Assembly: GCA_014860455.1 (NCBI GenBank)
Contig: JACZJQ010000010.1
Coordinates: 1 to 47,462 of the forward strand
DNA length: 47,462 nt
Reading direction: 5' to 3'
DNA from: Bryobacteraceae bacterium
Lineage (GTDB): Bacteria; Acidobacteriota; Terriglobia; Bryobacterales; Bryobacteraceae
Within the stretch, counting starts at the first letter, position 1. Every line of letters starts with the position of its first letter. A program made the position numbers and the translations under genes. The notes beneath the pieces were generated by a model. That model did no database searches. It saw nothing but the letters and a program-made list of their open reading frames with translations, and was not told the origin of the DNA. Below are positions 7,071 through 15,442 of this stretch, piece after piece.

Positions 7071-9197
7071 TCAGCGCTGCGCAACCGGGCGAATGTCGCG
7101 GCTGCCGCCGAGGTTCAGATCCATCTCGCCGGTCACGCGACGCCAGTACATCTCGTCGTTGAAGATCCGCGCCGCGCCCACCAACTCCGGGTACGGCGTG
7201 TCGGTGACAGTCAGGAAGCCGATGTTGTAGTTCTCGCCGTCCTGCGTCCTGCCTGTGAGCGGCTGGTCGTAGAGCAGGAACCAGTGGGCGCCGACGAAGC
7301 TCGGATGAGCGAGCACGCTCATCATGTAACGCCTAAATGCGAGCGCGCGGGCCTCCTGGCTGGCGGCAGCCTGAAGGCCGGTATGAAACATGCCGCGGTC
7401 GAGCGCGCCAAAGTGGAATTCGCCGATGATGGCGGGCTTGTCTAGCGCCGCGAACGCGATCCATGACGCCGCCGACAGGTCACGCTGGTAAATGTTGAAG
7501 CTCACGATGTCGCAGGATTCGGCAGCCGCTTCCACGACCTCCGCCGTGTAAACGTTGATGCGCGAGCCCAGATAAAGGTGGTTCGGATCGATCTCCTTCA
7601 CCATCTCGCGGACCTTCGAATAATACCGCCTCGCCATCAGCCGCAGCAGGTGCGGCAGATCGCGCTGCGCCTCGGCGCTCAGCGGCGTCTTGGGTGCGCC
7701 AAGGCTCTCCCATGAATCGAACGTCCCGCCCCAGGACTGGTTCAGCGCCCCGATCTCGCCGTACCGTTCGCGCAAAAATGCCGCGAATGCCTGCTTCGCC
7801 GGAGACTCCGCCATGTTCAAGGTCAGAACGGCCTGGACCACGCCAGAGTGCCAGGGCAATTCGTTGTCGACGAAATGACCGAGCACCCAAGGGTCGCTGG
7901 TCACCGCTCCGATGGTCCGAACGAGCGCCGCCCGCACAGCCACTTCCCAGCGCGGGTCGAACGGATCGCCGATGCCGCTGGAGCCGGCCTTGATATAGGC
8001 AAAGTCGCCGCCGTAATGCGTGGTGGTGACATAGGGGATGCCGCTGGCGTAGACAGACGTGTCAGACCAGTTGGCGATGGTGTTGAACCCCCAGGAGCGC
8101 AGGCGCTTCAATGTCATCTCGCGCCAGGCGGGCCGCCATTCCGGGCCATATTTGCGGTGCAGATTGGCCAGATGAAAATCAACGGTGCTCGACGTTAGAT
8201 ACGCCGATAGCGGGTCGCCGTCTTGGGGCAGCCAGGTGAACATCTGCTCGCGCTCTTTGGTGTAGGTTGGCGCTTGCGGGCGCACGCCGTCGATGCCGGA
8301 CGAGAAAAACAGCGTCCCCTCGGGCGTCACCAGCCACCAATGGTCCATGAATTTTTCCGCCCGGAAGAAACCTGTCGCTTCCAGCCGCGGGCCCTCGCCC
8401 CAGCCCCCGTAGATGTCCCTGGCCAGCAGTTCCGGAACGGCCGCCAACTGCTGGTTCTCCTCCTCAAGCCGCCAAGGAAACTCATCGACGCCGTGCAGTT
8501 TGCCGGGCCAGTCCGCGCCCGTGAACTGGCCGAAGGCATCGACGATGCCTTCCATGGGCGGCGCCGCACGGAACCGCACGTTGTCCACGATCAGAGTGCG
8601 CTCGCGCGACGGCGAACTCATGAAGATCTGGAACTGCACGATGTGGCTGGTGTCGAGTTGCCAGGATCCATTCGACCCCAGGCTGCGCGTGCCCGGCCAA
8701 CCAGGCAATCCCTTCATGCCGTAATCGGCGCCGCCCGAGAGAGCCAGGGGAAACGAAAAGGTCTGGGTGGCGTGCGGAGCGAGGCTTGAGGAACCGGTCC
8801 GGCAGTAGACGGTCCCGTTAGCCCGGAGATCGTCGTCCACGCGGACCGAGAACGTCACCTGCTCGTCATCCGGATTGGTGACGTCAAGAACGATCTCGCC
8901 CCACGATTTGAGGTTCCATGCCGCATCGGGGCGGAAGAAGAATGCCGGCCACTTCACCGTTGAAAACGTGATGCGAACGGCCTGCGAGCCATCGGTTGCC
9001 CCTTCTCCGGTGATCTCGTACCGGGTGTCGCGCGGCACGATCAGCCGCAACTGGTCGTCGTTTTCGAACGAGGTCAGCAACTCGGTCTGCTGCGCCGGGG
9101 CGTTGCCGGCAGCCAGCGTGAGCGCCGCCAGAGCGGCGACCGCCCAGAGCGAGCTTAAATTATCCGGCCGCATCTTCGACAAGACACGATTGTACAT
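7071..9197 (-). CDS. Secreted glycoside hydrolase, GH50/agarase-like
   Basis: A 708-residue protein with a signal peptide (cleavage plausible after NAPAQ). Residues about 35-215 form a carbohydrate-binding-like beta-sandwich. From about 260 on, the sequence looks like the TIM-barrel of GH50-type beta-agarases: GGWGEGPRLEATGFFRAEK, WWLVTPEGTLFFSSGIDGV, MTLKRLRSWGFNTIANWSD. The pair of Glu residues expected in such clan GH-A barrels is visible in FVDNELPW (acid/base) and IIGEFHFG (nucleophile). The activity is probably exo-hydrolysis of a galactan or a similar polymer, but the substrate is inferred. The gene converges with the heparinase-like gene only 68 bases away. AGGA precedes the ATG at 9197; an ATG at 9173 would also give a good signal peptide. 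Confidence 0.75.
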   Translation of the reverse strand: MYNRVLSKMRPDNLSSLWAVAALAALTLAAGNAPAQQTELLTSFENDDQLRLIVPRDTRYEITGEGATDGSQAVRITFSTVKWPAFFFRPDAAWNLKSWGEIVLDVTNPDDEQVTFSVRVDDDLRANGTVYCRTGSSSLAPHATQTFSFPLALSGGADYGMKGLPGWPGTRSLGSNGSWQLDTSHIVQFQIFMSSPSRERTLIVDNVRFRAAPPMEGIVDAFGQFTGADWPGKLHGVDEFPWRLEEENQQLAAVPELLARDIYGGWGEGPRLEATGFFRAEKFMDHWWLVTPEGTLFFSSGIDGVRPQAPTYTKEREQMFTWLPQDGDPLSAYLTSSTVDFHLANLHRKYGPEWRPAWREMTLKRLRSWGFNTIANWSDTSVYASGIPYVTTTHYGGDFAYIKAGSSGIGDPFDPRWEVAVRAALVRTIGAVTSDPWVLGHFVDNELPWHSGVVQAVLTLNMAESPAKQAFAAFLRERYGEIGALNQSWGGTFDSWESLGAPKTPLSAEAQRDLPHLLRLMARRYYSKVREMVKEIDPNHLYLGSRINVYTAEVVEAAAESCDIVSFNIYQRDLSAASWIAFAALDKPAIIGEFHFGALDRGMFHTGLQAAASQEARALAFRRYMMSVLAHPSFVGAHWFLLYDQPLTGRTQDGENYNIGFLTVTDTPYPELVGAARIFNDEMYWRRVTGEMDLNLGGSRDIRPVAQR

Positions 9198-9258
9198 CCG
9201 ACGATCCTGTTCTGATGCCAGGCGGGCGGCGGGCCATGAATGGGCGTTTGAAGCGCCG

Positions 9259-9729
9259 CTACTTGATGTTACGTATAACCGATGTCGCAGCGTCGTGGTA
9301 GGCCTTCATGATGTTGGAGAGCATCTGCTGCATCTGGGCCTGTTTCTCGATCATCTGTTGCAGCCTCAGCGTAGACTCGCTGGACTTCTGCTGCTTGACC
9401 TGCGAGAGTTTCACCCACAGGTCGTTCACCTGCGTTTCCATGTTGAAGTGCTTCGACGCGGCGGCCTTCTGGAGCGCCCCCCGCAGGACGCTCAAGTACA
9501 TCAACTTCTCAATCGAGCCTTGGTTCACCGACTGTGCCGCGCCCGCGGCGATGCCGCCCCCCGCTGCTCCCAGCGCCTGCTCGAAGACCTTCGTCAGGTT
9601 TTTGAGCGAACCCTCCAAACCCATGCCCGATTCGGCGGCTGCCATCACCTTGGACAGTTCCTTGGTGAGTCCCAGCTTATCGATCATGCCCGCGGCCCCA
9701 CCCGCGATCCTTCCCAGTCCGACATTCAT
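9259..9729 (-). CDS. Small Gly/Ala-rich, helical protein of unknown function
   Basis: A 156-residue protein that I cannot assign to a known family. The ATG at 9729 is preceded by an excellent AGGAGGAAAGAGAAG ribosome-binding site, which suggests strong expression; the longer open frame upstream is ignored for that reason. It has a Gly/Ala-rich hydrophobic stretch at about residues 52-66 (ALGAAGGGIAAGAAQ), then an amphipathic, Gln/Met-rich helical C-terminus (QQMIEKQAQMQQMLSNIMK). This layout is reminiscent of secreted or needle/filament-type proteins and of small membrane-active proteins, but the resemblance is too weak for a call. It lies 61 bases upstream of the GH50-like gene on the same strand. 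Confidence 0.7.
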   Translation of the reverse strand: MNVGLGRIAGGAAGMIDKLGLTKELSKVMAAAESGMGLEGSLKNLTKVFEQALGAAGGGIAAGAAQSVNQGSIEKLMYLSVLRGALQKAAASKHFNMETQVNDLWVKLSQVKQQKSSESTLRLQQMIEKQAQMQQMLSNIMKAYHDAATSVIRNIK

Positions 9730-9877
9730 CTTCTCTTTCCTCCTGTTACTGTCCTCTCTGGGATTGCGTCCAGGAGGAATCCGATAACGCATAGTGTAAA
9801 CCGGAAACAGTACGCGCAGGTAAGGGAGCGGCGTGCAGGCGTTGTTGAAGGCCCGTCGGGCGTTCTGGCCAATGGCG

Positions 9878-11095
9878 CTATTCGGTGGGCGCACTCCGCG
9901 GCGGCACGTAAGCCATGAAGTCCGAGGCAAACCGGCCTGTGTAACTCGCGATGAGTTCCTGCACGCGTGCATGGCTGGGGCTGCGGACGATGAGGCCCGC
10001 GTGATGGCGCTTATCCATGCGCCAAACCACTTCGGGGTCGTTATAGGACGATGTGTCGGGATGCTCCTGCTTGGCGAGCGAAACCAGCAGCCCTGCGTAG
10101 TCTTCACGCGGTGGCGCCACTGCGTAGGTCGACTTGCCGCCGGCGATCTCCACCTTGGCCCACTCGGCCCACAGGTTCAGCCCGGACGCTGCCTCCACCA
10201 GATCGGCTATATGCGCGCCGCCTACGCGCGCCGAGGTTTCAAGGAAGTAGATCGTGGCATCGGCATGCGACACGATGAACTCGGTATGCGACACCCCGCG
10301 AAGCATGCCCAGCGCCGACATGACGGCGGAGTTGGTGTCCACGAGCCGGCGCGTTAACTCCGACTGGCGGTCCAGGATGCGCGTGGTGAAGATGCCGCCT
10401 TCGTGCGACACCTCCATCGGCGGCCGGCCGTAGCCACTGGCGATGGCGAACAGCACTTCGCGCTCGTAGATGATCGAGTCGACGTGGAAGATGTCGCCTG
10501 GGACGAAGCGTTCCAGCAGGTAGTGCGACTGCATGTCGCCCAGTTCGTCGACGATCGGCCAAATCTCGTCTTTCGAGTGAACTTTTCGAATGCCGATGGC
10601 GCCGGCCATCGACCTTGGCTTCAGTACCCACGGCCCCGGCACACGGTCAATGAACCTGTTCACCCGCCCGTGGTTCAGAACGTGGACGAAGTCCGGTACC
10701 GCCAGCCCGCCCTCACGCGCCTGCATCCGCATCGCCAGCTTGTCGCGGAAATAGTGGGCCCTGGTCTCGCCCATCCCCGGCACCCTCAGATGCTCGCGCA
10801 GATAGGCCGCCACCTCGACGTCGAAATCGTCCAGCGGCACGATTCGATTGATCTCGCGCGAGCGGGCCAGGTAGCTGACGGCGTTGAGCAACTGCTCGCG
10901 GTCCCACTTGCCGTTGTCGTCGGCCATGTAGAAGATTTCGTCGATGCTCTCCACGGGCCACTGAGCCTTGTCTTTCAGGCTCTGCGAGGTCAGCAGCACC
11001 ACGCGCGCGCCCTGGCGCCGGCACTGGCGGAGGAACTCGTGCCCCTTCTCGTAGCTGGCCAGGCAGAGGATCGTGAGTTGTTTAACGTCTTCCAT
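9878..11095 (-). CDS. ATP-grasp ligase (last gene of peptide-ligase operon)
   Basis: A 405-residue ATP-grasp protein related to D-Ala-D-Ala ligase/carbamoyl-phosphate-synthetase-type enzymes, which activate a carboxylate as acyl phosphate and couple it to an amine or thiol. The N-terminal third is a Rossmann-like domain (LTILCLASYEKGHEFLRQC; IVPLDDFDVEVAAYLRE). ATP-binding residues are seen in GPWVLKPRSMAGAIGI and HYLLERFVPGD, and the metal-binding end of the grasp in YFLETSARVGG. The closest architecture is that of biotin-carboxylase-like amino-acid ligases. It starts 9 bases after the previous gene and ends the six-gene operon. Substrates are unknown. Confidence 0.8.
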   Translation of the reverse strand: MEDVKQLTILCLASYEKGHEFLRQCRRQGARVVLLTSQSLKDKAQWPVESIDEIFYMADDNGKWDREQLLNAVSYLARSREINRIVPLDDFDVEVAAYLREHLRVPGMGETRAHYFRDKLAMRMQAREGGLAVPDFVHVLNHGRVNRFIDRVPGPWVLKPRSMAGAIGIRKVHSKDEIWPIVDELGDMQSHYLLERFVPGDIFHVDSIIYEREVLFAIASGYGRPPMEVSHEGGIFTTRILDRQSELTRRLVDTNSAVMSALGMLRGVSHTEFIVSHADATIYFLETSARVGGAHIADLVEAASGLNLWAEWAKVEIAGGKSTYAVAPPREDYAGLLVSLAKQEHPDTSSYNDPEVVWRMDKRHHAGLIVRSPSHARVQELIASYTGRFASDFMAYVPPRSAPTE

Positions 11096-11104
11096 GTTGG
11101 CTTC

Positions 11105-12286
11105 CTAATCCTGCGTTGTGTCGATCATCGCCGCCGAGGCGCCTACCCACTCGAATCCCATGTTGTGATCCACGCCCATCTGCGCGCCGCGCCCCATACG
11201 GATGATGACGTTGACCGGCCTCAACTCGCCCAGCCACAGGTACATGATCCGAATCTCGACTTTCGCCGGTCCGAACGGCGTGTCGATGACGGGCCGGAAA
11301 TCCACCCGCCTCTGCAGAATGTAGTCGGCGCGCCTGTCTGATGGGACGGCTGCGAGCTGCGCGGCGTTTGGACCCACCACGACACCCAGGCCCGCGAACG
11401 ACCACAGCGGCTTAAGCACCCAATCCTCGGGCCTGTCCACCTCGCCGGCCCGGTCGAAGAAAACGGTCTCCGGCACCGATGGATGTTTCAAGTACGGCAA
11501 CGAGAACTTGCTCAGCAGGAAGAACCAGTTTGGGTGGCCGGCCCAGGTGAGGTCCAGATCGTCGCGCCAGTCGAACTGCAGTTCGGCGCGCTTGCGTTCG
11601 AGTTCGTCGACGATCGCCCGGTTGTAGATGCGCCGCACGGCCACCTGCCTGCCGTCGCGCTCATAGACCAGGCGCCGGCCCTCGCGCTTCAGCGCCCGGA
11701 TGTCCACGGTCCTGACGCCGAACCACTGTTCGGTCATACGGAAATCGTGCCTTGTCTTCTGGGCATCGGGGTCAATCTCGGTCAGCACCACCTGCTCCGG
11801 ATCCTCGCCGCCCAGGATCGACTCGCCCAGCAGGCGCTTGTATTCGTCAAGCCCAAGTCCGAACGGCAGCGATGCCAGCATGTCATCCAGCCCGTAGGCC
11901 TCGCGGTAGGCTTCCGCCATGACGGGCTGGTAGGCGTAGAGCGACGGGAAGCCCTGGATCTCGACGAGCTTGGGCTTGAGTTGTTCGTCGAGACCGAAAT
12001 CGGCCTGTACGAAAAGAGGGGCCGCGTTGGTCGCCGGCACGCGATATCGTTCTGGAATGGCCTCGAACGCCAGCCGCTGATAGCCGCTGTCGGCGACGAT
12101 CTGCTCAGTCATCTCCTTGCCGGCTCGAGCCACACGATCGATGAGCGAGGGCGCGAAGAAGCAAGGCGTCTCGCTGTGGCGAAACTGGGCCCGCTCGCCG
12201 AAACGGCGTTCCAGAATCGACAGGAACCGCGGGTAGTGGTCCTTCGAAAAGCTTCGGTTAAAGGCCTGCCGGCGTGAGGTGATCAA
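11105..12286 (-). CDS. Divergent ATP-grasp-like protein
   Basis: A 393-residue protein with probable ATP-grasp fold. The second half has DWVLKPLWSFAGLGVVVGP and YILQRRVDFRPV, which resemble the ATP-binding strands, and VEIRIMYLWL near the end. The first half (FVQADFGLDEQLKPKLVEIQ, then GFPSLYAYQPVM) recalls glutathionylspermidine-synthase-type ligases. Conserved family function is not known to me. Its start overlaps the end of the M29 gene by 29 bases, so the two are translationally linked in the same operon. Calling it an amide-forming ligase is an inference from fold and neighbours. Confidence 0.65.
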   Translation of the reverse strand: MITSRRQAFNRSFSKDHYPRFLSILERRFGERAQFRHSETPCFFAPSLIDRVARAGKEMTEQIVADSGYQRLAFEAIPERYRVPATNAAPLFVQADFGLDEQLKPKLVEIQGFPSLYAYQPVMAEAYREAYGLDDMLASLPFGLGLDEYKRLLGESILGGEDPEQVVLTEIDPDAQKTRHDFRMTEQWFGVRTVDIRALKREGRRLVYERDGRQVAVRRIYNRAIVDELERKRAELQFDWRDDLDLTWAGHPNWFFLLSKFSLPYLKHPSVPETVFFDRAGEVDRPEDWVLKPLWSFAGLGVVVGPNAAQLAAVPSDRRADYILQRRVDFRPVIDTPFGPAKVEIRIMYLWLGELRPVNVIIRMGRGAQMGVDHNMGFEWVGASAAMIDTTQD

Positions 12287-13310
12287 GCAGGAATGCTCCG
12301 TCTTGCATGATTTTCAGCCCGTCGATCCAGATATCGAACCGGCGTCCGACGACGTCGATATGAGTGGCCGAGTACCAGTCCGCGCCGGTGTGCGCTCCAT
12401 ACGGATTGCCGAATGCCACATGGATGCCCGGGATCTTTTCGTCCTGCAGGATATTGCCGATCACGTCGCGCACGCCGATGTTGGTGCCGATGGCGAACTC
12501 GCCGGCGCGGTCGCTGTTTTCGTCCGTGTGGCAATACTGCCAGAATTCCGCTTCCAGTTCCTTGTTCGCACTTCGGGCGCTGACGAGGCGGCTGTCGCGG
12601 ATATCGAGCGTCAGCGGCGTGGCTTTCAAGTCGCCGTATTTCTCGCAGAGGTAGTCGCCCACCACGCCGTCCACGACGAAGACGCCGTTGACGGTCTCCG
12701 GCGTCGTGAACGTCTCGCCGCCGGGCAGGTTGCCCCACTTGTGCGGGCTGATGATGCCGCTTGTCTTCAGCCACTTTAGGCTGGGCGAAAATCGGGCCAG
12801 TATATCGGTGCCCGCGGGGTTTGTCGCCCGGATTTCCCTCGCCTGGCTGGCCATCTTCCACACCGCCGTGCTGATGCGGTCGACGGCCTCGAAATCCGCC
12901 CGCATGCCTTCCAGCATGATCCGTGGTTCGATGTTGACCATGTGCGCGTGGCGCATCCGCCGCCGGTTGACGACGTCGGTCATCTGCATGCGCGAACCCA
13001 GTTCATTGCGCTGAGCCTTCACCACGAAGATGCTCACCTGGCTCGATTCCATGTCATCAAGCACCTCGCCCGGCATTGATGCCAGAGGCCGTGGCGCCAG
13101 CCGTTCGAGGATCCAGGCGTTGTAGGCGATGTCGAGACGCGCCAGTTCAGCGGCCAGCGACGCGCCAATTTCCAGGCACGCCTCGTCGGTGATCAGCGTC
13201 ACCTTCTCGCCGCGGTCCACGCGCAGGCAGTTGTTCACGGCGTTTCTGGCGCCGTCGGCGAACTCAGGATCAAAACCCGTGGATGCCAGCAGTTCAGCGT
13301 GTCCTGTCAC
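12258..13310 (-). CDS. M29-family (AmpS-like) aminopeptidase
   Basis: A 350-residue metallopeptidase of family M29 (AmpS, PepS, aminopeptidase T). It has the family motif NLPGGETFTTPE (E199), GEFAIGTN (E271), GIHVAFG (H297) and THIDVV (H317, D319), which together correspond to the dinuclear metal site. Members remove N-terminal residues from short peptides and are usually about 370-410 residues long, so this is a compact form. It overlaps the upstream GCS2 gene by 4 bases and the downstream ATP-grasp-like gene by 29. A peptidase inside a peptide-ligase operon may trim the product, recycle it, or have been recruited as a biosynthetic enzyme. Confidence 0.8.
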   Translation of the reverse strand: MTGHAELLASTGFDPEFADGARNAVNNCLRVDRGEKVTLITDEACLEIGASLAAELARLDIAYNAWILERLAPRPLASMPGEVLDDMESSQVSIFVVKAQRNELGSRMQMTDVVNRRRMRHAHMVNIEPRIMLEGMRADFEAVDRISTAVWKMASQAREIRATNPAGTDILARFSPSLKWLKTSGIISPHKWGNLPGGETFTTPETVNGVFVVDGVVGDYLCEKYGDLKATPLTLDIRDSRLVSARSANKELEAEFWQYCHTDENSDRAGEFAIGTNIGVRDVIGNILQDEKIPGIHVAFGNPYGAHTGADWYSATHIDVVGRRFDIWIDGLKIMQDGAFLLDHLTPAGL

Positions 13311-14464
13311 CGTGCGGCGCCCTCCGCGGCGTCGTCGAACAGGCCCGCCTCGGTTTCGGTAATCATGTAATCCACCACCTGCTGCAAATCCTTGGTCTCC
13401 GCGAACACCTTCAACTGGCGGTCGGCGCCCGTGCCGCGCTCCAGTATCTTTTCGATGAAGGAGATCTCCTTCTGGCTGCCCAGATCGGCGGAAACATCTG
13501 AGACGAACTCGAGGATTTCGTGAACCAGGTCCTTCTCAGGCACCTCCTGTTGCTTGCCGAAATCGATCAGCTTGCCGTCCAGCCCGTAGCGCGCCGCCCG
13601 CCACTTGTTTTCCATAATCAGCGCCCGACCGTAGTGGCGGAAGGTCAGGTTCTGTTCGTGCAGACGGTAGAGCTTTGCGATGATCGCTTGGCACAGCGCG
13701 GCGATGGCGATGGTCTCGTCCAGCCGCATCGGCATGTCGCAGATCCGGAACTCGAGCGTCGGGAAGTGCGGATGGGGCCGGATGTCCCACCAGATCTTCT
13801 TCGCGTCGTCGATGCAGTTGGTGCGGATCAGCAGTTCAACAAAGTCCTCGAACTCAGACCAGCTCTGAAACAGGTCGGGGATATTGGTGCGCGGAAACTT
13901 ATCGAACACTTTGCAGCGGTAGCTCTTCAGCCCCGTCTCCATGCCCTGCCAAAACGGCGAATTGGCCGAAATCGCCAGCAGGTGCGGCAGGAAGTACCTT
14001 GCCCCGTTCATCAACTGGATTGCCGTCTCCCTGTCCTCGACGCCGACATGAACGTGCAAGCCGAAGATCAGGTTTGCCCGCGCCACCATCTTCATGTCCT
14101 CGACTATCATCCGGTAGCGGTCATCGGGATAGATCTCCTGTTCGCGCCACTGCGCGAACGGATGCGTCCCGGCGGCCGCGATCCTCAAGTCGTGCGCCCG
14201 CGCCAGCTTCACAATATGCTGCCGGATCTCCTTGATCTCGTCCCGAGCCTGCTGGATCGTCTGGCACACCCCGGTCCCGATCTCCACCACAGACTGGTGC
14301 ATCTCCGGCTTCACGCGCTCGGCCAGCACCATCTTGCCCTTCTGAACGATCTCAGCCTGGATATGCGACTTCAAGTCCCGCGTCACCGGGTCGATCGTCT
14401 GAAACTCCTCCTCGATGCCCAGCGTCAGGCTCGGACGTTTGGAGTGCGCATTATGGTTCGGCAT
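13307..14464 (-). CDS. GCS2-family carboxylate-amine ligase (YbdK-like)
   Basis: A 385-residue member of the glutamate-cysteine ligase type 2 family (YbdK/EgtA group), which forms a gamma-glutamyl or similar amide bond using ATP. It starts with the diagnostic LGIEEEFQTIDPVT, then has CQTIQQARDEIKEIRQHI, AAAGTHPFAQW, NLIFGLHVHVGVED and FPTLEFRICDMP, all standard for the fold. The ATG at 14464 is chosen because GAGGGAGCAACCG precedes it and homologous sequence begins soon after; a longer frame to 14518 exists. It lies 22 bases after the ATP-grasp gene and overlaps the M29 gene by 4. Its acceptor amine is unknown. Confidence 0.85.
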   Translation of the reverse strand: MPNHNAHSKRPSLTLGIEEEFQTIDPVTRDLKSHIQAEIVQKGKMVLAERVKPEMHQSVVEIGTGVCQTIQQARDEIKEIRQHIVKLARAHDLRIAAAGTHPFAQWREQEIYPDDRYRMIVEDMKMVARANLIFGLHVHVGVEDRETAIQLMNGARYFLPHLLAISANSPFWQGMETGLKSYRCKVFDKFPRTNIPDLFQSWSEFEDFVELLIRTNCIDDAKKIWWDIRPHPHFPTLEFRICDMPMRLDETIAIAALCQAIIAKLYRLHEQNLTFRHYGRALIMENKWRAARYGLDGKLIDFGKQQEVPEKDLVHEILEFVSDVSADLGSQKEISFIEKILERGTGADRQLKVFAETKDLQQVVDYMITETEAGLFDDAAEGAAR

Positions 14465-14486
14465 CGGTTGCTCCCTCGACCATTCG

Positions 14487-15425
14487 TTATCCGCGCGCCA
14501 GCATCTTCGCCCATTCATAGGGCTGCGCCGGCCCCGGCGACTTCACCCTCGCGATCGCCATCTCTGCCACCGCGTCTACGATCCAGCGAAAATTCTCCTC
14601 GCCTACTGACTCAAGACCCGCATCCGGCGCCGGATTCATGAAGTCGATGGCATATGGCACGCCGTCCTCGAGGGCGAACTCGACCGTGTTCAGGTCGTAT
14701 CCGAGAGCCCGGCACAGCAGCAGCGCGTCTTTGGTGATGCGCTCGGCCATCGCCGCGTCCGGCGGCGGATTGCCCGCTACATACCGCAAATGATGCGGCT
14801 GCTTCGGGTCGTACCGCATGATGTGGACCTTTTCCCGGTTGACGACATAGCAGCGGTAGTAGTCTTCGAAATTCACGCCGCGCTGCAGCGTCATGCACAG
14901 CGTACCCGTCTGGTTGTAGGCGTCGAACACCTCCTGTGGGTTATCCACCTTGTAGACGTCGCGCCATCCGCCGCCGTCATGCGGCTTGAGAAACGCCGGA
15001 AATCCGACATATTCAAAGACCGCGTCCCAGTTCAGCGGATACTCAAGATTCCGCATCGACCGGTCCGTCGTCCCCACCGGATGCGACTTATGCGGCAGCA
15101 GCACGGTTGGCGGCACGGCCACGCCCAGTTTGGCGGCCATTGCGTAGTTGAAGAATTTGTCGTCGGCGCTCCACCAGAACGGGTTGTTAATCACCTCGGT
15201 CCCGGTCAGCGCCGCCTGTTTCAGATAGGAACGGTAGAAGGGGATGTCGTGAGAGATGCGGTCGACAATCACGTCGTAGCCGCTCGGCAGGTCCATCCGC
15301 ACGCCGCCCACCTTCAAATGCTCGCCGACGATCCCGCCGGCGCCGAGTTCGTTAATCCGGTTGACCAGAGCGGGAGGAAACGAATCCTCCATGCCGTACA
15401 GAACCGCGATACGCTTTACTGCCAT
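14487..15425 (-). CDS. RimK-like ATP-grasp ligase
   Basis: A 312-residue ATP-grasp enzyme. Landmarks are VINNPFWWSADDKFFNYAMA (substrate-binding region and helix), PPTVLLPHKSH, PAFLKPHDGGGW (ATP-binding Lys and glycine-rich loop), a YYRCYVV strand and the metal-binding end VEFALEDGVPYAIDFMNPAPD, where the usual Glu-x-Asn is replaced by Asp-Phe-Met-Asn. Such enzymes ligate amino acids or peptides without a ribosome. The ATG at 15425 is preceded by GGAGGCGATT. It is 17 bases after the esterase gene and 22 before the GCS2 gene. Confidence 0.8.
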   Translation of the reverse strand: MAVKRIAVLYGMEDSFPPALVNRINELGAGGIVGEHLKVGGVRMDLPSGYDVIVDRISHDIPFYRSYLKQAALTGTEVINNPFWWSADDKFFNYAMAAKLGVAVPPTVLLPHKSHPVGTTDRSMRNLEYPLNWDAVFEYVGFPAFLKPHDGGGWRDVYKVDNPQEVFDAYNQTGTLCMTLQRGVNFEDYYRCYVVNREKVHIMRYDPKQPHHLRYVAGNPPPDAAMAERITKDALLLCRALGYDLNTVEFALEDGVPYAIDFMNPAPDAGLESVGEENFRWIVDAVAEMAIARVKSPGPAQPYEWAKMLARG

Positions 15426-15442
15426 AATCGCCTCCGAGCCAT

